Source of the DNA: an uncultured Prevotella sp. | GTDB taxonomy: Bacteria; Bacteroidota; Bacteroidia; Bacteroidales; Bacteroidaceae | NCBI GenBank assembly: GCA_934203355.1 | Contig: CAKPZC010000027.1 | Location: 1-29,341 of the forward strand | Length of the DNA: 29,341 bases | Direction: 5' to 3' | Shown here: piece by piece, positions 1-9,052 of the stretch | Numbering within the stretch: position 1 is the first letter of the stretch | Layout of the letters: each line of letters opens with the position of its first letter | Made by a program: the position numbers and the translations under genes | Notes under the pieces: generated by a model | Told to the model about the DNA's origin: nothing | What the model saw: the letters and a program-made list of their open reading frames with translations, nothing else | The model's database searches: none

Positions 1-80
1 GTCCGTTAACTTCCATCCATCGTAGATGGATTAACTTCTTCTTAACTTCCACTAACTCCAATTTTGACACACCCTCCTCC
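1..80 (-). repeat. Partial copy of the inverted-repeat (MITE-like) element seen complete at 9053-9264
   Basis: The first 80 bases closely match the reverse complement of the left half of the complete element at 9053-9264. Shared parts are the ATCCATC/GATGGAT hairpin, the run TTAACTTCTTCTTAACTTCC and the terminal TTTTGACACACCCTCC. There are two single-base differences within the match, and the outermost bases differ (CTCC against CACT). The first 14 bases (GTCCGTTAACTTCC) instead resemble the other half of the element (around 9193), so this copy is either rearranged or a different length variant cut by the window edge. It encodes no protein. It ends about 57 bases before the amylase start codon, so its TTTTGACA end may contribute to that promoter. 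Confidence 0.75.
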
Positions 81-136
81 TACTATATATAAAGATTATT
101 CTCAACTGTTACTTTTTTAAAAAGTCTAAAACAACA

Positions 137-2188
137 ATGACCAAATTTTCCAAATCAATAGCAAGCTTAATCTGTGGATTAGGATTGCTTCCGCTATCCG
201 CTTCAGCCCAAGGCTGGCCATCCAAATATCAGGGTGTGATGCTTCAGGGCTTTTATTGGGACAGCTTCGATGCCTCGCAATGGACAAATCTTGAAAGTCA
301 GGCAGACGAGTTCGCCCAGTATTTCAAGCTCGTGTGGGTTCCGCAGAGTGCATATTGTGGCGGAAAGTCGATGGGCTACAACGACCTTTACTGGTTCAGC
401 AACTACAACTCGTCGTTCGGTTCGGAGGCTCAGCTCCGCTCAATGATCAAGACATTCAAGCAGAAGGGCATAGGCACTATTGCCGATGTGGTTATCAATC
501 ACCGTGGAACAATAAAGGATTGGTTCGACTTCCCCACCGAGACCTACAACGGCAAGACCTACACCATGACCTCTACCGATGTTTGTGCCAACGACGACAA
601 AGGCAAGGCTGCTACAGCTGCCAAGCAAAAAGGCGTAAGCCTTAGCGCAAACAAAGACACTGGCGAAGATTGGGACGGAATGCGCGATCTCGACCATAAC
701 TCTGAGAATGTGCAGAACACAGTCATCGACTATCTGCGTATGCTTATAGACGACTTCGGATATACCGGATTCCGCTACGACATGACCAAGGGCTACGACG
801 GTAAGTTCACTGGCATGTACAACTCTACTGTCAATCCCGAATTCTCGGTAGGAGAGTATTGGGACGGCAACAAGTCGGTGCTTATGAAGTGGCTTCAGGC
901 TACCAAGGTGGATGACAAGATTCAGTCGGCTACATTCGACTTCCCCATCCGCTACACCGTGCGCGATGCCGCCAACAATGGCAACTGGGCAAAACTCTCA
1001 ACAGGCGGTCTTGCCACAAACGACACCTACAAGCGTTATGCCGTGACCTTTGTGGAGAACCACGACACAGAGAAACGTGCCGACAACGAGAACGACCCTT
1101 TACGCAAGGACACTCTCGCCGCCAACGCTTACTTATTGGCTATGCCAGGCACTCCATGCGTGTTCTACAAGCATTGGATTGACTGCAAGCAGGACCTCAA
1201 GAACATGATTCTCCTGCGCAACCGTGCAGGCATCAACAACGAGAGCAAGTACAACAGCGAGGAAAGCACATCAGCTCGATTCGTGTTCACCACAACTGGT
1301 GAGAATGGAAAACTGCGTGTTGCTGTGGGTAAAACAGCCAACAGCTATGAGCCGGGCAATGGCTATGCGCTTGCTGCCGAGGGCTACCACTGGCGCTACT
1401 TCCTTGAGACATCGCTGGAGACAGCATGGCCGTCGCTGCCGTCGGGAACTTACTACAATGAGCCTACGGTCACTCTGCGTGCCATTTCAGCCAATGCCGA
1501 TGCCAAGATTGCCTATACTCTCGATGGCTCCGAGCCAACAGCCAAGAGCAATGTTGTGGCTAATGGCACTGCAATAACATTGCCCGAGGGCAACATTACG
1601 CTCAAGGTGGGATTGCTCGTAGGTGGAAAAGTGAGTGGAGTGGAGACCCGCTCCTACGAGGTGAAGAGTTTCAAGCCTTACCCAATCTCTGTATATGTAA
1701 ATACAGAAAATGTGGGTTGGGACCATGCCTACTTCTGGACATGGGGAGGCGACGAAACCCACGGACCAGCCAACAAGGATTGGCCTGGCGATAAAGTTGC
1801 TACAGCCACCGAGCATAATGGCAAGAAATGGTTTGCCAAGTCGTTTAGCATCAACACGCCCACCGACTATGTGAGCTTTGTGTTTGCCAAGGACAAGAGC
1901 ACTCAGACTGCTGATGTGAGCAACGTTACCGCCACATCCTATTTCGAAGTGTTGACAGATGTCGACGGTCAAGGACATTATCTTGTAAAGGACGTCACAA
2001 AGGACCAGACAACGGCTATCATCGACGTGCACGGAAACGCACAAAACGGTAGCACTCCAACAACAGTAACATCACTCGACGGCAGAACCATACGCCGTTA
2101 CAACACCTTTATAAGTACCACTGATGCAATAAGTGGACTTGACAAGGGAATATATGTGGTTAATGGTAAAAAAATTGTTGTAAAATAA
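137..2188 (+). CDS. Secreted alpha-amylase (GH13) with C-terminal starch-binding-like modules and a possible T9SS sorting tail
   Basis: This 683-residue protein should hydrolyse alpha-1,4 links of starch outside the cytoplasm. It starts with a signal peptide ending SASAQG (about residue 25). The four GH13 conserved regions are present: DVVINH (117-122), GFRYD with nucleophile D215, VGEYWD with acid/base E240, and FVENHD with D310. After the barrel comes a chitobiase-C-terminal-like module (about 432-510, AYTLDGSEPT), then a segment resembling CBM26 starch-binding modules (about 515-620, YFWTWGG and WPGDK). The last about 60 residues (LDGRTIRR then LDKGIYVVNGKKIVVK) look like the sorting domains of T9SS cargo in Prevotella-type species. 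The T9SS operon begins 175 bases downstream. It is transcribed alone: a repeat element lies upstream and a terminator follows. Enzyme class is secure; cargo status is inferred. Confidence 0.93.
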   Translation: MTKFSKSIASLICGLGLLPLSASAQGWPSKYQGVMLQGFYWDSFDASQWTNLESQADEFAQYFKLVWVPQSAYCGGKSMGYNDLYWFSNYNSSFGSEAQLRSMIKTFKQKGIGTIADVVINHRGTIKDWFDFPTETYNGKTYTMTSTDVCANDDKGKAATAAKQKGVSLSANKDTGEDWDGMRDLDHNSENVQNTVIDYLRMLIDDFGYTGFRYDMTKGYDGKFTGMYNSTVNPEFSVGEYWDGNKSVLMKWLQATKVDDKIQSATFDFPIRYTVRDAANNGNWAKLSTGGLATNDTYKRYAVTFVENHDTEKRADNENDPLRKDTLAANAYLLAMPGTPCVFYKHWIDCKQDLKNMILLRNRAGINNESKYNSEESTSARFVFTTTGENGKLRVAVGKTANSYEPGNGYALAAEGYHWRYFLETSLETAWPSLPSGTYYNEPTVTLRAISANADAKIAYTLDGSEPTAKSNVVANGTAITLPEGNITLKVGLLVGGKVSGVETRSYEVKSFKPYPISVYVNTENVGWDHAYFWTWGGDETHGPANKDWPGDKVATATEHNGKKWFAKSFSINTPTDYVSFVFAKDKSTQTADVSNVTATSYFEVLTDVDGQGHYLVKDVTKDQTTAIIDVHGNAQNGSTPTTVTSLDGRTIRRYNTFISTTDAISGLDKGIYVVNGKKIVVK

Positions 2189-2194
2189 ATACCC

Positions 2195-2260
2195 GGCAGA
2201 GGGGATGCCGCATTCCTAAACACAATTGTATAGGAAATGCGGCACACCTCTACCTTTTAT
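2195..2260 (+). terminator. Rho-independent terminator after the amylase gene
   Basis: The arms 2195-2218 and 2231-2254 pair over GGATGCCGCATTCCTA and TAGGAAATGCGGCA with one bulge, continuing imperfectly through AGAGG and CCTCT. The T-rich stretch CTTTTATACTTTCTT follows. The hairpin starts seven bases after the amylase stop codon and should separate that transcript from porP. Confidence 0.75.
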
Positions 2261-2303
2261 ACTTTCTTCCTATTTTGAGGCGTTGACACATTATTAATAA
2301 CCA

Positions 2304-2348
2304 GTTTCACTTCTTTTTTTATATATTTCAACAATAATAATGTGAAAC
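2304..2348. promoter_or_regulatory. Dyad GTTTCAC / GTGAAAC upstream of porP
   Basis: GTTTCAC (2304-2310) and GTGAAAC (2342-2348) form a 7-bp inverted repeat separated by 31 AT-rich bases, just upstream of the porP GTG start. No good TAnnTTTG box is visible here, so the porP promoter is not located. The dyad could be a regulator site or chance. Confidence 0.25.
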
Positions 2349-2363
2349 CGACGTTATATTTAC

Positions 2364-3305
2364 GTGTTTAAACGCTATAGCATAATAATCATATCATTGC
2401 TTACGCTTGTCTCGATTAAGGGTCATGCGCAGTACGACGTGTCATTCAGCCATTACTTCGATATGGAGCCGTCGTTCAATGCAGCAGCCGTTGGCAAGCA
2501 GTCGAAGCTTAATGTGGCAGCGGCATATGCCATGGACCTTGCCGGATTCAAGCACAATCCGCAGACCATGTATGTCGCTGCAGATATGCCGTTTATATTT
2601 ATGAAAGCATATAATGGAGCCGGCATACAGTTTATGAACGACAAAATAGGTCTGTTTACCCATCAAAAACTTGCACTGCAATATGCATTCACTACAAAAC
2701 TATTCGGAGGCAAACTTGCGACGGGCATATCAGCTGGACTACTGAGCGAGAATTTCGACGGAACAAAAGTCGACCTCGAAGACTCAAGCGACCCCGCATT
2801 CACAGCATCACAGCTTACTGGCAACTCCATTGACTTCGGCATTGGACTATACTATACCCACCGCAACTGGTATGTAGGACTGTCGGCACAACACCTTAAC
2901 TCGCCGCTCATTAACCTCGGCGAGCGAAACGAGCTGAAAGTGGATGCCACTTATTATGCCACTGGCGGTTGCGACATACGCTTGCGAACCCCCTATCTCA
3001 CAGTGAAGCCATCGTTTCTCGTGCGCACCGACGGTGTGGCATGGCGTGGCGACATCGGCGGACGCCTTGTCTACACCAACGACCAAAAGATGATGTATGT
3101 AGGAGCAAGCTATTCGCCCACAAACTCTGTCACCGCACTAATTGGCGGAAAAGTGCATGGCGTTATACTGGGATATTCCTACGAAATGTACACCTCGGCA
3201 ATAAACCCAGGAAACGGAAGCCACGAACTGTTTGTCGGTTATCAAGTGGACCTAAACCTCGTTAAAAAAGGGAAAAACCGACATAAGAGCGTGAGAATTC
3301 TTTAG
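2364..3305 (+). CDS. porP: PorP/SprF-family T9SS outer-membrane protein
   Basis: PorP/SprF proteins are outer-membrane beta-barrels that work with the GldKLMN complex of the type IX secretion system. This 313-residue protein begins with a signal peptide (IIIISLLTLVSIKGHAQ). The opening QYDVSFSHYFDMEPSFNAAAVG is the conserved PorP start, followed by alternating strands and an aromatic-rich end (LFVGYQVDLNL). The start is GTG: an in-frame TGA lies at 2343-2345, there is no ATG between it and the signal peptide, and none of the internal ATGs would keep the signal. It is the first gene of the operon porP-gldK-gldL-gldM-gldN, the usual Bacteroidales order, with 61 bases to gldK. The basic tail (KKGKNRHKSVRIL) is unremarkable. 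Confidence 0.93.
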   Translation: MFKRYSIIIISLLTLVSIKGHAQYDVSFSHYFDMEPSFNAAAVGKQSKLNVAAAYAMDLAGFKHNPQTMYVAADMPFIFMKAYNGAGIQFMNDKIGLFTHQKLALQYAFTTKLFGGKLATGISAGLLSENFDGTKVDLEDSSDPAFTASQLTGNSIDFGIGLYYTHRNWYVGLSAQHLNSPLINLGERNELKVDATYYATGGCDIRLRTPYLTVKPSFLVRTDGVAWRGDIGGRLVYTNDQKMMYVGASYSPTNSVTALIGGKVHGVILGYSYEMYTSAINPGNGSHELFVGYQVDLNLVKKGKNRHKSVRIL

Positions 3306-3366
3306 CTAAACAATTTAAAGACAACCATATAAACAATATATAGTTAAAATAAAAAAACAATCATAG

Positions 3367-4821
3367 ATGAAAGCAACTAAAAGCATAGTATTTATTGGTA
3401 TCGCGGTATTCTCCATGATACTCACAGGATGCTTCAGCGGCAAAGTAGCATCGTCGGCAGGACGAGGCGGCGAGGTTGTGGGTATTGGCGGACGACCATT
3501 CGTTGAGCCAACACCCTACGGCATGACACGCATAAGCCGCGGCTTCCTGCATATGGGCATTGACAAGCAGGACTCACTGTGGGGCAAGAAGACACCCGTT
3601 AAGGATATTTCGGTCGACGGTTTTTGGATGGACGAGACCGAAGTGACCAACTCTAAATACAAGCAGTTTGTGACTTGGGTGCGCGACAGCATTGTGCGCA
3701 CACGACTCGCCGACCCACAGTATGGAGGCGACGAAACATATATGATAACCGAAGATAAGAACGGCGACCCAGTGACTCCCCACCTCAACTGGAAGAAGCC
3801 TCTGCCACGCAAACCTAACGAAGACGAGCTTCGCGCCATTGAGAGCGTTTACACACGCAACCCCATCACTGGCGAAAAGATGCTCGACTACCGCCAGATG
3901 AACTACAGATATGAGGTATACGACTATACGGCTGCCGCATTGCGTCGCAACCGTCTCAATCCGGAGGAACGCAACCTCAACACCGATATAACCATCGACC
4001 CTAACGAGGTGGTGATGATTTCGAAAGACACTGCCTACATCGACGACGAGGGACGCATCGTACGCGAGACTATCAACCGACAACTTAGCGGACCATGGGA
4101 CTTCCTAAACACATATATTGTGAACGTCTATCCCGACACAACCTGTTGGGTGAACGATTTCCAGAACGCCGACAACGAGGTGTATCTGCGCAACTATTAC
4201 TCCAACCCTGCCTACAACGACTATCCGGTGGTGGGAGTGACATGGGAACAAGCCAACGCCTTCTGCGCTTGGCGCACAGAATACCTATTAAAGGGACTCG
4301 GACCAGAAGCACGCTACGTGCAACGCTACCGTCTGCCGACCGAGGCTGAATGGGAGTATGCCGCACGCGGAAAGGCTGGCAACGAATTTCCTTGGGACGA
4401 CCCAAGCGTGAAAAGTGGCGACGGATGCTTCTTTGCCAACTTCAAACCCGACAGAGGCAACTACACAAAAGACGGAAACCTAATCACATCAAAAACAGGT
4501 ATATACGGAGCCAATAGCAACGGACTATTCGACATGGCAGGCAACGTGGCAGAGTGGACCAGTACTGTGTACACAGAAGCTGGTGTAGAAGCCATGAACG
4601 ACCTCAACCCTACTCTCGAATACAATGCAGCTAAGGAAGACCCCTACAGACTGAAGAAGAAAAGCGTGCGCGGAGGTTCGTGGAAAGACCCAGAATCGTT
4701 CATACGTTCGGCTTGGCGCACATGGGAATACCAAAACCAGCCACGATGCTATATAGGATTCCGCTGTGTGAGAAGCCTTGCCAACACATCGAGCACTAAA
4801 GTAAAGGGGAAAAAGAAATAA
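3367..4821 (+). CDS. gldK: T9SS lipoprotein GldK/PorK
   Basis: GldK/PorK is an outer-membrane lipoprotein that forms the periplasmic ring of the T9SS with GldN/PorN. The 484-residue product has a lipoprotein signal peptide with lipobox LTGC (Cys about 22). The rest is an FGE-sulfatase-like fold: VDGFWMDETEVTNSKYKQFV near residue 80-97, GVTWEQANAFCAWR, YRLPTEAEWEYAARGK, FDMAGNVAEWTS, VRGGSWKD and CYIGFRCVR at the end. These proteins use the fold structurally and are not known to be enzymes. It sits 61 bases after porP and 14 bases before gldL in one operon. Length and motif order are normal for the family. Confidence 0.97.
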   Translation: MKATKSIVFIGIAVFSMILTGCFSGKVASSAGRGGEVVGIGGRPFVEPTPYGMTRISRGFLHMGIDKQDSLWGKKTPVKDISVDGFWMDETEVTNSKYKQFVTWVRDSIVRTRLADPQYGGDETYMITEDKNGDPVTPHLNWKKPLPRKPNEDELRAIESVYTRNPITGEKMLDYRQMNYRYEVYDYTAAALRRNRLNPEERNLNTDITIDPNEVVMISKDTAYIDDEGRIVRETINRQLSGPWDFLNTYIVNVYPDTTCWVNDFQNADNEVYLRNYYSNPAYNDYPVVGVTWEQANAFCAWRTEYLLKGLGPEARYVQRYRLPTEAEWEYAARGKAGNEFPWDDPSVKSGDGCFFANFKPDRGNYTKDGNLITSKTGIYGANSNGLFDMAGNVAEWTSTVYTEAGVEAMNDLNPTLEYNAAKEDPYRLKKKSVRGGSWKDPESFIRSAWRTWEYQNQPRCYIGFRCVRSLANTSSTKVKGKKK

Positions 4822-4835
4822 AAAAAAATACGACA

Positions 4836-5711
4836 ATGACAGTTTACAGCAAATTCAATATTGTCTATCATCTACAAAAGTGGATGGATAGCGTTCCAGG
4901 ACAGACGTTCCTCAACTATGCATATAGCTGGGGTGCATCGGTTGTGATTCTCGGTACCCTCTTCAAACTTACCCACCTGCCTGGTGCCAACATAATGTTG
5001 TTCGCTGGTATGGGCACTGAGGTGTTTGTGTTCTTCCTGTCGGCGTTCGACCGCCCATTCGACAAGACACAGGATGGCAAAGACCTCCCAACACATATCG
5101 ACGAGGAACTGATTAACAGCGAAGAGGCTGTTGCCGAGGCTGAATACAAAGCCATGCATAACGGCAATTATATACCAAGTGGAGTGGCTGGCGGTGGCAC
5201 TATAATAATAGGTGGTGGAAACGCTACTGGCAACACTGCAGCAGACTTAAACAACGAAACGTCGACAGCCACACAAACTCAAGGAGCGAGTGGCACACAG
5301 GCTGGTGTGGTCATTGGCGCAGGTTCAAATGCAGCTAATGCCGCTGCAGGAACCGTTGCTGCCACTGCTGAACTTGCTGCCAACTACGAAGTGGCTGCAC
5401 AACTTGCCGACGCACAGTCGGCTTATCTCGACCAACTGAAGAGTCTCACCGAAACTCTACAAAAAGTAGCCGAGCAGAGCGTACGTCTCACACGCGACAG
5501 CGAGGAGATGGAAAACCTCAACCGCACCCTCACTGGCATATGCAAAATCTACGAAATGCAGCTTAAGGGAGCCAGCCAGCAAATTGGCACCATCGACCAG
5601 ATTAACGAGCAGAGCCAAAAGATGGCACAACAGATAGAGCAACTCAACAATATCTATGCGCGCATGATTGAGGCGATGACTGTGAACATGAACTTAAAAG
5701 TAAAAGAGTAA
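4836..5711 (+). CDS. gldL: T9SS inner-membrane motor protein GldL/PorL
   Basis: GldL/PorL pairs with GldM/PorM to form the proton-driven inner-membrane motor of the T9SS. The 291-residue protein has two close transmembrane helices near the N-terminus (about 24-45 and 51-70, FLNYAYSWGASVVILGTLFK and IMLFAGMGTEVFVFFLSAF), as expected for the family. An acidic stretch follows, then a Gly/Ala/Thr/Asn-rich linker (about 105-175), then a long Gln/Glu-rich predicted coiled coil to the C-terminus. The stop codon directly abuts the gldM start, with no bases between, which suggests translational coupling and matched amounts of the two motor subunits. Confidence 0.96.
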   Translation: MTVYSKFNIVYHLQKWMDSVPGQTFLNYAYSWGASVVILGTLFKLTHLPGANIMLFAGMGTEVFVFFLSAFDRPFDKTQDGKDLPTHIDEELINSEEAVAEAEYKAMHNGNYIPSGVAGGGTIIIGGGNATGNTAADLNNETSTATQTQGASGTQAGVVIGAGSNAANAAAGTVAATAELAANYEVAAQLADAQSAYLDQLKSLTETLQKVAEQSVRLTRDSEEMENLNRTLTGICKIYEMQLKGASQQIGTIDQINEQSQKMAQQIEQLNNIYARMIEAMTVNMNLKVKE

Positions 5712-7256
5712 ATGGCAATAAAGAAAAGACCAGTATCTCCTCGTCAGAAGATGATCAACCTCATGTATGTGGTGCTCATGGCAATGCTTGCCTTGAACAT
5801 CTCGTCAGAGGTGCTCAATGGCTTTTCAATAGTCGAGGAGAGTCTCAACCGAACCACGGCAAACTCTTCAAAGGAAAACGAGGTTCTGTATGGGGACTTT
5901 GCCGACCAAATGAAGTCGAATCCACAAAAGGTGAAGGAGTGGTTTGAAAAAGCCACTACAGTGAAGCGAATGAGCGACTCACTCTTCAATTATGCACAAC
6001 AACTAAAAATTGAGATTGTGCGCGAGGCAGACGGTAAGGACGGCAACGTGCTCGACATTAAGAACAAAGACAATCTTGAGGCGGCAAGTTATGTGATGCT
6101 GGCTCCTGGCACTGGTCAGGGAGAAAAACTGTTCAAAGCCATCAACTCATTCCGCAACCGCATACTTTCTATGGTGACCGACTCTCACCAACGTAGCATC
6201 ATAGAGAGCAACCTAACAACAAAACTCCCACACAACGCCCACACCATGGGCAAAAACTGGCAAGAGTACATGTTTGAGGACATGCCGGTGGCTGGAGCTG
6301 TCACACTTCTCTCGAAACTGCAAAGCGACATTAGATATGCTGAAGGCGAAGTGCTACACACACTTGTGTCGAATATCGACATAAAGGACATACGCGTCAA
6401 TAAGCTCTCGGCGTTTGTCATACCCGAATCGCGCACCGTTATTAGTGGCGACCAGTTCTCGGCACAGATTGTCATGGCTGCAGTCGACACCACACAACAA
6501 CCTGAAATATATGTAGGCGGACAGCGCATCAACAACGGACTATATCGTTTCACAGCTGGCAGTGTTGGCGAGCACCAGTTTGGTGGCTATATAACTATGC
6601 GCGACGGAGCGGGCAACACCATACGACGCGACTTCACACAAAAATACACCGTAGTAGCCCCAAGTGCCACAGTCTCTGCCGACCTTATGAATGTGCTCTA
6701 TGCCGGCTACGACAACCCTATAAGCGTCAGCATCCCTGGCGTGCCCCTAAATGCCGTGCAGGCATCTATGTCGGGCGGATCGTTCCGCAGCATTGGCATG
6801 GGCAAGTATATAGCGCGCCCCTCGGCTGTGGGCAGCGACGTCACTATCAACGTGGCAAGCAACGACAACGGTAAGTCGCGACAGATGGGCAAGTTCACTT
6901 TCCATGTGCGCAAGCTTCCCGATCCAGCAGCTTACATATCTGTAGGCACCGACCGATTCCGTGGCGGCAACCTCAGCAAAGCCTCACTCATGGGCACACA
7001 AGGTATTAAAGCTGCTATCGACGACGGCATTCTCGACATTGAATTCAAGGTGGTGGGCTTCGAGACAGTGTTCTTCGACAACATGGGCAACGCTGTACCA
7101 ATGGCAAGTGCCGGAGCCAACTTCTCAGAACGTCAACGCGACACATTCCGCAAGCTTTCACACGGCAAGCGCTTCTATATCTCGCGCATCACAGCTATTG
7201 GTCCCGACGGTATAACACGCAAGCTTAACGGATCGATGGAAGTAATTGTGAAGTAA
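5712..7256 (+). CDS. gldM: T9SS motor/periplasmic shaft protein GldM/PorM
   Basis: GldM/PorM has one inner-membrane helix and a long periplasmic shaft that carries motor movement to the GldK/GldN ring. This 514-residue protein begins with the family hallmark: a short basic cytoplasmic tail (MAIKKRPVSPRQKM) and then the helix INLMYVVLMAMLALNIS (about 15-31). The helical and beta-rich periplasmic domains follow (for example VMLAPGTGQGEKLFKAINSFRN, and the C-terminal VEFETVFFDNMGNA-like stretch). Length fits PorM of about 515 residues. It follows gldL without a gap and precedes gldN by 24 bases. Confidence 0.97.
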   Translation: MAIKKRPVSPRQKMINLMYVVLMAMLALNISSEVLNGFSIVEESLNRTTANSSKENEVLYGDFADQMKSNPQKVKEWFEKATTVKRMSDSLFNYAQQLKIEIVREADGKDGNVLDIKNKDNLEAASYVMLAPGTGQGEKLFKAINSFRNRILSMVTDSHQRSIIESNLTTKLPHNAHTMGKNWQEYMFEDMPVAGAVTLLSKLQSDIRYAEGEVLHTLVSNIDIKDIRVNKLSAFVIPESRTVISGDQFSAQIVMAAVDTTQQPEIYVGGQRINNGLYRFTAGSVGEHQFGGYITMRDGAGNTIRRDFTQKYTVVAPSATVSADLMNVLYAGYDNPISVSIPGVPLNAVQASMSGGSFRSIGMGKYIARPSAVGSDVTINVASNDNGKSRQMGKFTFHVRKLPDPAAYISVGTDRFRGGNLSKASLMGTQGIKAAIDDGILDIEFKVVGFETVFFDNMGNAVPMASAGANFSERQRDTFRKLSHGKRFYISRITAIGPDGITRKLNGSMEVIVK

Positions 7257-7280
7257 ACAAACAAATAAAGACAAGACACG

Positions 7281-8339
7281 ATGAATAAATTACTGACAAT
7301 AATGCTCGCCGCACTCTTCTGTGCCGACATCGCAACGGCACAGCCAGCAGCTCGCCGTCGCGAACAGGCTCAGCAGCAACAGCAAAAAGACCAAGGGCTG
7401 AGCGTGCGTGCCCAAATATCGTTCCCAACACAAAAGTCGATGGACGAGGACGTGGTGTGGCGCCGCGACATCTACCGTGAACTTAATCTCACCGAAGACG
7501 CCAACGCCGGACTCTATTATCCTGTGGAACCAGTTGGGTCGCAGATGAACCTATTCACATATATCTTCAAACTTGTGTTGCGACGCTCTATTCCTGCCTA
7601 CGAATACCGTCTCGACGGCAATGAGGTGTTCGACGACGCATCGAAGATAAACATGAAGTCGTTTCTCGACAACTACCACATCTTCTATGAACGCACCGAC
7701 CGCGGCATACGCATCGACGACAGCGACATACCTTCGCGTGAGGTGACTGCCTACTACATCAAGGAGTCGACCTATTTCGACGACCGCAACGCTGCCTTCC
7801 ACACCAAGGTATTGGCACTTTGTCCTATTCTAAAGCGCGAAGATGACTTCGGCGACGGGAGTACAAGCTATCCGTTGTTCTGGGTCAAGTATGACGACCT
7901 TGCACCGTTTCTCACTAAGCAGACCATCATGACATCTAATCTGAACAACGCAGCAACGATGTCGATGGACGACTACTTCACTAAGAATCTCTACAAGGGC
8001 AAGATATACAAAACCAACAATATGCTTGGCAAGACTCTCGCACAGTATTGCCCCACCGACTCTGCCATGACAAAGGAGCAGAAACGCATAGAAAAGGAAC
8101 TCACCGATTTTGAGCATAACCTTTGGGGCAGCAAGCAAGGCGAGAAGATGTCGCTCGACAGCCTCGCACAAGTACACGGCAAGAACGAGAAGAAGAGCAC
8201 AAAGAAGAACCGTAGGGCAGGCAGCTCGTCGGCATCATCGAAAACCAAGACTGCCAAAGTGAAGAAATCGCGTCCGCAAGGTTCATCATCGTCGTCTTCG
8301 GGTTCGGCACGTGTGACGGTTCGCCGCCAACGTCACTAA
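7281..8339 (+). CDS. gldN: T9SS protein GldN/PorN with a Ser/Lys/Arg-rich tail
   Basis: GldN/PorN is a periplasmic partner of GldK that binds the GldM shaft. This 352-residue protein has a signal peptide ending ATAQ (about residue 20), a Gln-rich stretch, and then the GldN domain (for example DEDVVWRRDIYRELNLTEDANAGLYYPVEP and FTYIFKLVLRRSIPAYEYRLDGNEVF). From about residue 300 the sequence becomes a low-complexity tail very rich in Ser, Lys and Arg (clusters such as GSSSASSKTK and GSSSSSSG) ending VTVRRQRH. It is last in the porP-gldKLMN operon. Assignment is firm from motif and position; the tail looks disordered and its role is unknown. Confidence 0.95.
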   Translation: MNKLLTIMLAALFCADIATAQPAARRREQAQQQQQKDQGLSVRAQISFPTQKSMDEDVVWRRDIYRELNLTEDANAGLYYPVEPVGSQMNLFTYIFKLVLRRSIPAYEYRLDGNEVFDDASKINMKSFLDNYHIFYERTDRGIRIDDSDIPSREVTAYYIKESTYFDDRNAAFHTKVLALCPILKREDDFGDGSTSYPLFWVKYDDLAPFLTKQTIMTSNLNNAATMSMDDYFTKNLYKGKIYKTNNMLGKTLAQYCPTDSAMTKEQKRIEKELTDFEHNLWGSKQGEKMSLDSLAQVHGKNEKKSTKKNRRAGSSSASSKTKTAKVKKSRPQGSSSSSSGSARVTVRRQRH

Positions 8340-8398
8340 AACCTCTTTCAACACCCCACCATTTTTTTCCATCATTATAAACACAAAAGAAAAAAGGT

Positions 8399-9037
8399 AT
8401 GAGAAAGATTTTCGCATCAGCACTTGTTGCCACGGCTATGCTCTTTACAGCCAACAGCACACAGGCACAGGTTAAATTCGGTCTCAAGGGTGGACTGAAT
8501 GTCACAAACATGAGCCTCAACGAGGAAGTGTTCAACACCGAAAACCAGACAGGATTCTTCATTGGTCCGACTCTTAAGTTCACACTGCCCATTGTCGGTC
8601 TCGGAATAGATGCATCGGCACTATACGACCAGCGCGAGGCTAAAGTGTCTGGTGAGGTGGGCAACGAGCAAAAGACCATTGAGGAACGCTCAATGAAGTC
8701 GAAATATGTAAATATCCCTATCAACCTCCGCTATGGCGTAGGACTGGGATCGCTCGCCAACGTGTTTATGTTTGCCGGTCCACAGTTCGGATTTAATGTA
8801 GGCGACAAAGAGCAGAGCCTCGTCGACGGAAAGACATGGCAACTCAGTTCTTCGACATTCAGCGTGAACGTGGGTGCTGGCTTCACCATAGCTAACCACT
8901 TGCAGCTATCGGCCAACTACAACATCGCTTGCGGCAAGACTGGAGACGTCACTGTCGGCAGTGCCATCAGCGATGCTGTGAAAGGCGGCAAGGGACGCGC
9001 CAACGCTTGGCAGATAGGTCTTGCTTATTATTTTTAA
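8399..9037 (+). CDS. PorT-like outer-membrane beta-barrel protein
   Basis: A 212-residue predicted eight-strand-type outer-membrane barrel of the PorT/OMP_b-brl superfamily. The signal peptide ends TQAQ (about residue 24) and is followed by the typical opening VKFGLKGGLNVTNM. Gly- and aromatic-alternating strands follow, and the protein ends in aromatic residues (WQIGLAYYF), as barrel proteins do. The gene lies 59 bases after gldN on the same strand and could be read with the T9SS operon. True PorT is needed for T9SS maturation in Porphyromonas, but this superfamily has many paralogues, so the sequence does not prove this one is PorT. The stop is 15 bases before the repeat element at 9053. 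Confidence 0.8.
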   Translation: MRKIFASALVATAMLFTANSTQAQVKFGLKGGLNVTNMSLNEEVFNTENQTGFFIGPTLKFTLPIVGLGIDASALYDQREAKVSGEVGNEQKTIEERSMKSKYVNIPINLRYGVGLGSLANVFMFAGPQFGFNVGDKEQSLVDGKTWQLSSSTFSVNVGAGFTIANHLQLSANYNIACGKTGDVTVGSAISDAVKGGKGRANAWQIGLAYYF

Positions 9038-9052
9038 TCGAAATCAATCACA

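Noticed and set aside
1487..2044. 185-codon frame on the minus strand inside the amylase gene
   Set aside because: It is fully antisense to a gene with clear catalytic and binding modules, and its translation has no recognisable features; a shadow frame.
3574..4083. 169-codon minus-strand frame inside gldK
   Set aside because: Antisense shadow of a conserved gene; no start signal or domain.
8101..8724. 207-codon minus-strand frame spanning the gldN end and the next gene
   Set aside because: It runs antisense across two supported genes and has no recognisable features.
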